A stretch of 64,000 nucleotides of DNA from Rheinheimera nanhaiensis E407-8 (GTDB lineage Bacteria > Pseudomonadota > Gammaproteobacteria > Enterobacterales > Alteromonadaceae), in contig NZ_BAFK01000006.1 in NCBI RefSeq assembly GCF_000296695.1, positions 62,001 through 126,000 on the forward strand, given 5' to 3'. Below the pieces are notes generated by a model. It was not told the origin of the DNA. It did no database searches and saw nothing but the letters and a program-made list of their open reading frames with translations. Both the position numbers and the translations under genes were made by a program. This document shows, piece by piece, positions 56,747-64,000 of the stretch (its first letter is position 1; each line of letters opens with the position of its first letter).

Positions 56747-58681
56747 ATGTGCGGAATTTTAGGTTGGTTTGAACACCTTTCTGAGCAAACTTTTCTCGAC
56801 GCACTCAATCTGCAGCGTCATCGTGGCCCTGATGATTGGGGTTATCAACGCGTTGGACATAATCTGCATCTTGGGCATCGACGTCTAAGCATCATCGATC
56901 TCAATCCACACGCTAAACAGCCAATGACGGCGGCACAAGGCCGGCTCACCGCGGTATTTAATGGTGAAATATATAATTATCAGCAACTACGGCAACAACT
57001 GACGGAGGCAGGGTATCGCTTTCAAACTGAAGGTGATACTGAAGTTCTGATTAATGCCTGGGACTACTGGGGTAGCGACGCTTTACAGCACTTTATCGGT
57101 ATGTTTGCGTTTGCAATATACTGTCACCGTAGCGGCGAACTGGTTTTGGCCCGCGACAGATTTGGTATTAAACCGCTGTTTGTTTATCAGCACAACAATT
57201 ATTTTGGTTTTGCCTCAGAGGTAAAATCACTTCTCGCCCTGATGCCAAACCAACCATCACTGGATGATGCTGCCGTCAGCGCCTATTTTAGCTTTCGTTA
57301 CCCACTGATTAATAATAGCTTTTTCAACGAAATCGTACCGCTGCCGCCGGGGCACCTACTGTATCGCTCTGCTGATGGCCAGACAAGGCGGCAACGTTAT
57401 TACAACCTGTCGCAGCATATCCCATGTCAAGCTGAACAAATCAGCATGGCAAAAGCCGGTGAACAGGTACGAGCCTTAGTGCAATCGGCTACGGAGCTCA
57501 GAATGATTGCTGATGTGCCGGTTGGTGCTTATTTATCCGGCGGCGTTGACTCAAGCGCCATCGTTGCCGCCATGGCCAGGGCAAGTCGTTCAACTGTCAA
57601 AACCTTCACCATTGGCTTTAGTGATGACGGTTATAATGAATTCTCTTACGCACGCCAGGTTGCAGAACGCTACCAGACCGAGCACTATGAAATTTTACTG
57701 AGTAACACCGACTACCTTAACAATATGCAGCGGCTCATTAAGCTTAAAGATGCGCCATTAGGCGTGCCAAATGAAGTACCACTACTATTGATGTCCGAGC
57801 AACTTAAGAAACATGTCACTGTGGTGCTGTCAGGTGAAGGTGCCGATGAAATTTTTGCCGGTTATGGTCGGCTGTTTCGTAGTAGTGATGATTACACTAA
57901 GCTTAAAAAGTTATACCGGGGTGTGCTTTCACCGCAGTCTACACTGGGTAAAAACCTGATACAACGCTATGCAAAACGACATTTTGATACGGAGTTGGAT
58001 CACTTTTTATATCTGTACCGTTATCAGGATTTAACAGAGCATCCGTCGCTGTTTACAGACAGACTGCAACGGCATGACATGCTGCTGCAACAGCGCCAAC
58101 AATTCGAGCGTCTTTTTGACGAGTGCCCGCAAGCCGACTACGCCAGTAAAATGATGTATTGTTTCGAGCACTTACATTTACCCGGCTTGTTGCAGCGGGT
58201 AGACGCGACAACCATGGCAAGCGGCGTTGAAGCCCGGGTTCCCTTTGTTGATCATCGCCTGGTTGAATATGCATTCTCGCTTCCAATGAATATCAAAATG
58301 GCCTGGCAATCAGCGCAAGCACAGTTGGCCGCCACTGAGCTCACAGGCGATGTTGTTTCAGAGCAATTTGATATGCCCAAAGCCGTACTCAAACAAGCCT
58401 TTGAGCACGATCTACCACACAGTATTCTGTATCGTAAAAAAGTGGGCTTTCCGGTGCCTCTGGCCGGCCAGCTACATAAACCCATGCATAAACTTGCACT
58501 TGAGATCCTGCCAGATGGTGTAATGGTGTCAGCAGATATAATTAGCCGGGCAGGGTTGCTTACGCTGTTGCAAAACAATCATACATCAGCGTCGACAAAA
58601 CAGGCGATGTTGATTTGGATGTTAGTTAACATGGAGTTGTTTTTGCAGCATTACTTCCCTGCTAACAGAGGCCCGTTATGA
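56747..58681 (+). CDS. asnB: AsnB-like glutamine-hydrolysing amidotransferase
   Basis: A 644-residue asparagine-synthetase-B-type enzyme: N-terminal Ntn amidase with Cys2 (MCGILGWFEHLSEQT), RGPDDWGYQ and NGEIYNY, and a C-terminal PP-loop synthetase domain (GAYLSGGVDSSAIVAAMARA, VVLSGEGADEIFAGYGR). In glycan clusters such proteins usually amidate a carboxyl group of a sugar acid or amino acid rather than make asparagine. The acceptor here is unknown; a nonulosonic acid carboxylate is one possibility. It starts 12 bases after the cytidylyltransferase gene. Confidence 0.92.
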   Translation: MCGILGWFEHLSEQTFLDALNLQRHRGPDDWGYQRVGHNLHLGHRRLSIIDLNPHAKQPMTAAQGRLTAVFNGEIYNYQQLRQQLTEAGYRFQTEGDTEVLINAWDYWGSDALQHFIGMFAFAIYCHRSGELVLARDRFGIKPLFVYQHNNYFGFASEVKSLLALMPNQPSLDDAAVSAYFSFRYPLINNSFFNEIVPLPPGHLLYRSADGQTRRQRYYNLSQHIPCQAEQISMAKAGEQVRALVQSATELRMIADVPVGAYLSGGVDSSAIVAAMARASRSTVKTFTIGFSDDGYNEFSYARQVAERYQTEHYEILLSNTDYLNNMQRLIKLKDAPLGVPNEVPLLLMSEQLKKHVTVVLSGEGADEIFAGYGRLFRSSDDYTKLKKLYRGVLSPQSTLGKNLIQRYAKRHFDTELDHFLYLYRYQDLTEHPSLFTDRLQRHDMLLQQRQQFERLFDECPQADYASKMMYCFEHLHLPGLLQRVDATTMASGVEARVPFVDHRLVEYAFSLPMNIKMAWQSAQAQLAATELTGDVVSEQFDMPKAVLKQAFEHDLPHSILYRKKVGFPVPLAGQLHKPMHKLALEILPDGVMVSADIISRAGLLTLLQNNHTSASTKQAMLIWMLVNMELFLQHYFPANRGPL

Positions 58682-60024
58682 CAAATGTTGATAATTCACT
58701 GCATGTGTCCATAATTATTCCCTGTTTTAATCAACAGGTGCTGCTCAGTCGGGCATTGAAAAGCTGCCTGCGGCAAACCCATCAGGCGTTAGAAATTATC
58801 GTCGTTGATGACGGCTCAGCGCAACCGATTTACTATCCTCAAGATCTGGGGCCCGTTGATAGCCGGGTTAGCATAGTACGACAAAGCAATGCTGGCGTGG
58901 CATCAGCACGCAATCTTGGCATAGCTAAAGCAACAGGCCGCTTTATAAAGTTTCTAGATGCAGACGATGAGCTATTACCAAATTGCATATCGCAGCAAGT
59001 TAACATACTGAACAATTTACCCAATCACTTGTGTTTCTGCGGTTATCGCCTGCAAAAAGGCCAACATTACACCGAAGGCGTGCCCAAGTTCGACAGCCTG
59101 CTGCAGGGCATTATTATGGGTAACGTAGCCCCACTGCATGCAGGCCTTTACCACACTGAAATAGTGCGCAAGGTGGGCGGCTTTGATACCAGTACCAAAA
59201 GCCTGGCAGCCCTTGAAGACTACGACTTTCACTGGAAGCTGGCATTAGCGGACATCAAGGCTGTCACCCTGCATGATATTGCTGTTATTTACCACAAGCA
59301 GCCTCAAGGTCGCTCGACTAATATGCAACATCATTTTACCGCCTATATCCGTATTTTGCTGCACCACCTCACAACATTGGTTGCACAAAACACCTTAACT
59401 GAAGCGCTGAAAGTAACGGTGATACACAGCCTGGCAGAGTTGGCTATGCAATCAGATAGGTATGAAGAGTGCTATAGCCAGTTTCATACTATGGTCAGTG
59501 CCTTTCTATTATCGCCGGTCTCTTTGCGGGCTCAGAGGTTAGGACTGACTATTAGCCAACGCTTAAGCACCGCCTGTAGCGATGACGAAGCTCGTTGGTG
59601 GCAATTGCTTGCGACACTGTGTCCGACAATGACCCTTTCGACTGAGCTCACAACACCTGCCTATGCATTTCGATGCGACACCACACCGTTTGCCAGCCAG
59701 CAGTTCGATGCACCGGTGCTGGCGCAAGCGCTACACTTGCTCCAGCAAAAAACTGCGGTATGGCTATGGGGTAAAGGTGTTTGGTGCCGATATTGGCTGC
59801 ATCTTTTGCACACCAGCAATATTGCCGTGGCAGGTATTATTGACAGTCAAGCTCAACCTGATGAACATTATTTAGGTTATGTGTGTAGCCCAGCGCAGAA
59901 TGTTCAGCTAAAACCCACGGAGGGGCTAGTGATCTGCTCGCGCGATAGCTATTTACATCTACGACAACACTGTATTGAGCGTGGATGGGCTGCCAACCTG
60001 GTCGATTATATTGCCGGGCTTTGA
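58678..60024 (+). CDS. Family 2 glycosyltransferase with C-terminal Rossmann-like domain
   Basis: A 448-residue protein. The N-terminal GT-A domain is typical GT2: VSIIIPCFNQQVLLSRALKS, EIIVVDDGS, SNAGVASARNLGIAKATG, and the metal-binding DADDE. The last 110 residues form a small nucleotide-binding-like domain (WLWGKGVWCRYWLHLL, AVAGIIDSQAQP, LVICSRDSY). Its ATG overlaps the asnB stop (ATGA). It ends one base before the convergent minus-strand gene, with no space for a separate terminator. Confidence 0.88.
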   Translation: MTNVDNSLHVSIIIPCFNQQVLLSRALKSCLRQTHQALEIIVVDDGSAQPIYYPQDLGPVDSRVSIVRQSNAGVASARNLGIAKATGRFIKFLDADDELLPNCISQQVNILNNLPNHLCFCGYRLQKGQHYTEGVPKFDSLLQGIIMGNVAPLHAGLYHTEIVRKVGGFDTSTKSLAALEDYDFHWKLALADIKAVTLHDIAVIYHKQPQGRSTNMQHHFTAYIRILLHHLTTLVAQNTLTEALKVTVIHSLAELAMQSDRYEECYSQFHTMVSAFLLSPVSLRAQRLGLTISQRLSTACSDDEARWWQLLATLCPTMTLSTELTTPAYAFRCDTTPFASQQFDAPVLAQALHLLQQKTAVWLWGKGVWCRYWLHLLHTSNIAVAGIIDSQAQPDEHYLGYVCSPAQNVQLKPTEGLVICSRDSYLHLRQHCIERGWAANLVDYIAGL

Positions 60025-60025
60025 G

Positions 60026-61474
60026 TTAGTTGCTGCCCAGTTGCCTGATATGGTCAAGTATAGCCGGCGCAGCTGGTGTGTCTGTCAATTGTAGTTGCTT
60101 GCGAAGCGCCTGGCGGATTGGCTGCCAGCGATCGCCGTGCTCTGCAAATTCAGCCAGCAACAGGCATAATTCTGTGGTATCTGAGGCTACCGGTCCGGCA
60201 GTAAAATACTCGTCGGCGACCAAAAAGGCCCCACGGGCATCCTTGTACGTAGCCCTGTCGTACTGGTATAAAAATATAGCTCCTGTATGCAGTAAGTAAT
60301 CGCTGACAACCGAAGAGTAATCTGTAATTAATGCTTCACTGTGCGCCAGCCAGGGGTAGATATTCATACCACTGGGATACAGATAAATATGTGCAAAGCC
60401 CGGCAAAGGTATTACCGCGTGCATTTCATCTTCTACGGCAAACTGCCTGGCGAGCCTGCGCGAAATAAATGGGTGCAGTTTTAATACGAAAGAGCGCTGA
60501 TATTGTGCGCAGAGCGTTTCGATGCGGCAAAGCTCGAGCTGCAGCTCACTCTCGTTATCTCTATAGGTTGGCATATACAGCCACAGCGGACCGGTGCTGG
60601 CTTGTATCTCATCTAATACCGCCTGCGGAACCGTATTACACCAATCTATGTCCTGTGCATCAGTGACGAATACATCATTGCGACTGTAGCCCAGTGCCAG
60701 ATAATGCTGCGCATTAAATAATGCCGGAAACACCTGCTGGTTATACCACAGTGAACTGGATACAAAACAGGCATCAGGTTGAGGTAATAAGTGCCGGTTA
60801 CCAGAAATATATTTATAAGGTAAACCATGCCAAAGCTGGACTATTTTCAAATAAGGCCTGAACTGCGCCAACCAGCCACCGGGATATTCGTGATCCAGCA
60901 CCACCACTTTTGCTCGCGCCAAATACCAACATAGTTGCCAGTCTGATGTTACCAAAATGACCTTGCCCCAATGCGGCAAGTCAGGCTGCCTGCTAATATT
61001 GCGGCAAAGCAGTAGCGCCTGCCCCGGTTCCTGACGCTGATGATAACGAAATTGCAAAAGTAAGTTGGTATCGACAAAATCTTCGGCGTAGTAAATGAAA
61101 AAGCTCTTGGCAAGCAGCTTACTACAGGTTTTGGCGACCAGCTGCTGCAGAGAATTTTTGAGCAGGAACTTCATTACGCCTAAGTGCCGGCAAGGCCGAA
61201 ATGTCAGGCTATCAGCTTCGGTTTGCAAAAAAATCGCACCGACAGGTACGCCCCGTTGTACCAGCCCAGACACAACACCGGCTTGGAAAGCGCCTGCGGC
61301 AACAACCACTCTATGTTGTAGGCCTAATGGTAAATGAAGTGATGTGATCTCTGGACCTGATTTTAAGTTATCAATAATACCAAGGACTTCAGTGCCAGAG
61401 CTTTGCAGTTTCAACAACAAGTTACGTCCAGCAGGGTTTGCCGGTGCAACATAATACTGTTTATCCGCCGACAC
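60026..61474 (-). CDS. CDP-glycerol glycerophosphotransferase-family protein
   Basis: A 482-residue GT-B protein. Motifs in order: VVVLDHEYPGGW, KIVQLWHGLPYKYISGN (catalytic-His region HG), ALGYSRNDVF, LWLYMPTYRDNE, FVLKLHPFIS and the signature ALITDYSSVVSDYL with a following GAIFLYQYD. These match the TagB/TagF family, which transfers glycerol-phosphate from CDP-glycerol. An N-terminal 90-residue Rossmann-like domain (YYVAPANPAGRNLLLKLQSS, VLGIIDN) resembles the C-terminal domains of the neighbouring transferases. It follows the Maf-like gene by eight bases on the minus strand. Confidence 0.88.
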   Translation of the reverse strand: MSADKQYYVAPANPAGRNLLLKLQSSGTEVLGIIDNLKSGPEITSLHLPLGLQHRVVVAAGAFQAGVVSGLVQRGVPVGAIFLQTEADSLTFRPCRHLGVMKFLLKNSLQQLVAKTCSKLLAKSFFIYYAEDFVDTNLLLQFRYHQRQEPGQALLLCRNISRQPDLPHWGKVILVTSDWQLCWYLARAKVVVLDHEYPGGWLAQFRPYLKIVQLWHGLPYKYISGNRHLLPQPDACFVSSSLWYNQQVFPALFNAQHYLALGYSRNDVFVTDAQDIDWCNTVPQAVLDEIQASTGPLWLYMPTYRDNESELQLELCRIETLCAQYQRSFVLKLHPFISRRLARQFAVEDEMHAVIPLPGFAHIYLYPSGMNIYPWLAHSEALITDYSSVVSDYLLHTGAIFLYQYDRATYKDARGAFLVADEYFTAGPVASDTTELCLLLAEFAEHGDRWQPIRQALRKQLQLTDTPAAPAILDHIRQLGSN

Positions 61475-61482
61475 CGACGCCC

Positions 61483-64000
61483 CTACTCGGTAATCAGCGG
61501 CTTACCATCTGCACGCTTGCCGTAAAGATAATGCACATATACCTGGTCAGTTGCCAGTGGCTGTGCCAAATAGGCCTCAGCTCCCAGTTTTATATATTCG
61601 CGCCAGTTTTCCAGTACCTTGGTAATGTCGGCCATATAATTTTCTACATCTGCACCGGCACTTACTGCCAACTTGGTTAATACCGCTGAGATATAATTTG
61701 TCGAGCCATGAAACAATAAATAAGCAGGGTTACCTTCAGACGTCGCTATGCTTCGGACAAATGCCCATTGCTCAGCAATAAGCTGCATCACTTGTTCTGG
61801 AGTATCTACCTCAGCTTCTACCATTAACTGCCAGCGTGTTAAACTCTCAGCAAATTTGCCCATATCTAACTTTGAAAAAATTTTATCTGCTTGTTCAGAC
61901 AGATCCGGATGAAAAGCAGCATCAAACAGCTGTGACAATACAGTCGCCTTATCCGGTAAAGAGGTGGGTAATAAAATATTATCAGGTTGCAACGCAGTCG
62001 CCCCGGCAATCTTTACACCGTCGCTACAGTTATAAACTTCACATTGAGTGCCGTGCTCTTTAATTGCTTGCTCAAGCAGCTTTCGTGATACGTCAAACTC
62101 TGGCTTGGTAAACACCGCCGGCCTAAAATTTCCCGTAGCTACAACGCCACCACCATGCACATCCTGATAGTTATAAATTTGCTTGCCATCCTGTTTGTAG
62201 TACGCCGAGCTACGTGAGTGGTGATAATTAACATCAACATAGCCCAGATCAACGCCGAACAGGTATAACAAGGGCTGGCCCAATTTCAGCATAAAATTTA
62301 CAACCAGGTTCGTCACTGTAGGATACGCATAAGCTAAAGCGGCAGTGTGATAACCGAGCTTATCTAAAGAAGGCTGAAAAACATAGGTAGAAGCCTCGCC
62401 CTCTTTGAAACATAATAACGTTTGCTTAAACAACGACGCTGTATCCGGATGAATACCATTGACACTCAGCAAACTAATATCAGCAAGGTATTCTGGATCA
62501 TTAACTTGAGATACCCAATCGAAGGTCGCACGATTCTGCTCTACCTCGGCATGAAAATCCGGCTTAATGCCGTGGCTATGTAAAGCTTTAAGTGCAGTAC
62601 CGCAGCTGATGATGATCACGTTGTGCTGATATTGCTTGAGGTAGTCATAAACCTGATCCAAACTAGGTCCGTTGCCAACTATAAATACCGGCAGTTGCCG
62701 CACAGCCAAATTCATCTTCGGGGCATCATGTTTTAAATACTTGTGTTGCTGCTTTAAGCTGTGATAGGTGTGTGCAATACCAAAGCGGGCGTGATCATAG
62801 TACTCACCTATTGCCAGCACAACCTTCAACTCTGAGCGCAGATCATTTATCGTTTTTTGCATAGTGCCATTAAAATAGGCACTTAGCAGGTAAGTGTTAG
62901 CAATAGAGTAGGCACCCACTTTATAGAACTGTGCCATCAAATCATAAAAATACTGGCTGCCATCACCACCCAAGTTCAAATAAATGCGCTTATTCCCTTC
63001 CTCTGCCTGTGTAAAAATACTGGCCCAGTCAATCACATACAAACTGGCGAAGAAAAAATCCAGGTTTGGCTCACAAATATATAAATTGATTACCTGATGT
63101 TGTTGTAGCAGTAGTTCTATATGCCGGCCGGAGGCAATCCCGAAGATAATTAAAGATTCAATCGTGTCAGGCAATCTGCTACGCTTTTTTAACGCTCGCG
63201 TTAAAATAGGTTGTATTTTAAGCATTTGCGAGAAATGCAAATAGTGCCGCAGCTTATAGCTGAACTTTTGGCCCAATATCACGTCGTCCTGGTATGGATG
63301 ATTAACAAAATAATCCACCAATCCTGCCGATTCAAGCTCAATATCCTGATAAAACAAGGCATTGCGTTTAGAATGAAACAGATTTATCTTATGATTACTA
63401 TCCTGACACAGCTGCCAGTGTTTTGGCTGGTGTTGACTAATGACCTTGTACACTTGTGGGTAAAACTGCTTTAAAGCCGCCATATTACGTTCATACTTTG
63501 CCACGTCCTTAGCCATGCTTTGCAACTGCTGATTCCCCAACACATTACCATTACGTTCGGCAACATAGTCATAAAAATGTTGATAGCCGTCAAAGTGCTG
63601 TCTGCTATCAGTTAAATTCGTTTTATCTCCACTGTGTTCAAATACATGCTGCAAAACGCTGTCCATAACAGGGTGAAAACAATGTCGATACACATACACA
63701 CGGTTAATAGGAGCTGCTGCAGATAATTCCGTTAAATCTTCTGCGAGCCTGGAGGCGTCGTTACCTAATTGCAGAAATATTTGTGTCCCAAGCGCTGCTG
63801 CGGTATCGAATAATTGTACCCAGTCATTCGCCTGAACCGTACACAGCAAGGTATCCAGATTCGGTTCGTACACCACCAGGTATTTGACACGCGCATTTTG
63901 TAATAGCTCGTTTAACTGATACCCCAGCCCCAGACCAAACATCAACACAACATCAACTTGTGCCGGTAGCGGCTCGGTTGGCCAACTGTTACTGCCGGCA
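61483..64000 (-). CDS. Maf-like (DUF115) flagellin glycosyltransferase, 5' end beyond window
   Basis: Motility-associated-factor protein, the family that transfers pseudaminic or legionaminic acid from its CMP form to flagellin Ser/Thr in Campylobacter, Helicobacter and Aeromonas. At least 838 residues are visible and the frame stays open to base 64000. Diagnostic motifs of the central MAF_flag10 domain: PVFIVGNGPSLDQVYDYLKQ, IIISCGTALKALHSHGIKPD, LFGVDLGYVDVNYHHSRSS. The N-terminal half holds two similar units (FGLGLGYQLNELLQNARV with YEPNLD, and IFGIASGRHIELLLQQ with CEPNLD). It is the expected transferase for the CMP-Pse made by the pse genes in this window. Confidence 0.93.
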   Translation of the reverse strand, partial: AGSNSWPTEPLPAQVDVVLMFGLGLGYQLNELLQNARVKYLVVYEPNLDTLLCTVQANDWVQLFDTAAALGTQIFLQLGNDASRLAEDLTELSAAAPINRVYVYRHCFHPVMDSVLQHVFEHSGDKTNLTDSRQHFDGYQHFYDYVAERNGNVLGNQQLQSMAKDVAKYERNMAALKQFYPQVYKVISQHQPKHWQLCQDSNHKINLFHSKRNALFYQDIELESAGLVDYFVNHPYQDDVILGQKFSYKLRHYLHFSQMLKIQPILTRALKKRSRLPDTIESLIIFGIASGRHIELLLQQHQVINLYICEPNLDFFFASLYVIDWASIFTQAEEGNKRIYLNLGGDGSQYFYDLMAQFYKVGAYSIANTYLLSAYFNGTMQKTINDLRSELKVVLAIGEYYDHARFGIAHTYHSLKQQHKYLKHDAPKMNLAVRQLPVFIVGNGPSLDQVYDYLKQYQHNVIIISCGTALKALHSHGIKPDFHAEVEQNRATFDWVSQVNDPEYLADISLLSVNGIHPDTASLFKQTLLCFKEGEASTYVFQPSLDKLGYHTAALAYAYPTVTNLVVNFMLKLGQPLLYLFGVDLGYVDVNYHHSRSSAYYKQDGKQIYNYQDVHGGGVVATGNFRPAVFTKPEFDVSRKLLEQAIKEHGTQCEVYNCSDGVKIAGATALQPDNILLPTSLPDKATVLSQLFDAAFHPDLSEQADKIFSKLDMGKFAESLTRWQLMVEAEVDTPEQVMQLIAEQWAFVRSIATSEGNPAYLLFHGSTNYISAVLTKLAVSAGADVENYMADITKVLENWREYIKLGAEAYLAQPLATDQVYVHYLYGKRADGKPLITE

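Overview
The window is chromosomal DNA of a polarly flagellated gammaproteobacterium. The gene order flrA-flrB-flrC-fliE..., the presence of flhF and flhG, and the protein sequences resemble Shewanella, Rheinheimera, Alishewanella and Arsukibacterium. I infer that group but cannot fix the genus. No rRNA, tRNA, CRISPR array or insertion sequence was seen, and no stretch longer than 300 bases lacks a gene.

Bases 1-28181 (all minus strand) are the late half of a polar-flagellum locus: flrA, flrB, flrC, fliEFGHIJK, fliLMNOPQR, flhB, flhA, flhF and the start of flhG. A divergent flagellin-like gene lies upstream of flrA. Sigma-54-type promoters are readable before fliE, flrB and flhA. Between flhB and flhA sits a foreign, more A/T-rich cassette (about 4298-9630). 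It holds a nucleotidyltransferase-fold gene, a secreted RHS/YD-repeat protein with a variable C-terminal tail, and a small downstream gene that may be its immunity partner. The cassette ends in a terminator that abuts the flhA promoter.

Bases 28383-43577 (plus strand) are a surface-glycan island. It starts with a complete CMP-pseudaminic acid pathway (pseB, C, F, G, I and a PseH-like acetyltransferase) behind a sigma-54-like site. Next come an acyl-carrier-protein/acyl-ligase/ketoreductase module, an unknown helical protein and a formyltransferase-fold protein. Then follow four coupled genes matching the Campylobacter jejuni capsular phosphoramidate pathway (Cj1415, Cj1418, Cj1417, Cj1416 families), and finally two tandem FkbM-like proteins with eroded SAM motifs.

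Bases 43652-52943 (minus strand) are a ten-gene operon for a CDP-linked, C-methylated aminodeoxy sugar: rfbF, rfbG, epimerase, C-methyltransferase, aminotransferase, E1-alpha, E1-beta, a lipoyl/NeuD-like acyltransferase fusion, and TylF-like and CmcI-like methyltransferases. The E1 pair plus a lipoyl domain fused to a hexapeptide acyltransferase suggests that a 2-oxoacid is decarboxylated and its acyl group passed straight to a sugar amine.

Bases 53059-64000 hold glycosyl- and glycerophospho-transferases, a CDP-glycerol synthase, an AsnB-like amidotransferase and a Maf-type flagellin glycosyltransferase. Two divergent FliA (sigma-28) promoters with near-perfect consensus lie at 56190-56281. 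They are the best sequence evidence that this glycan machinery belongs to the flagellar regulon. My working model is a flagellin glycan built on pseudaminic acid and decorated with acyl, formyl, phosphoramidate, methylated sugar and glycerophosphate groups. Acceptors and order of assembly are inference.
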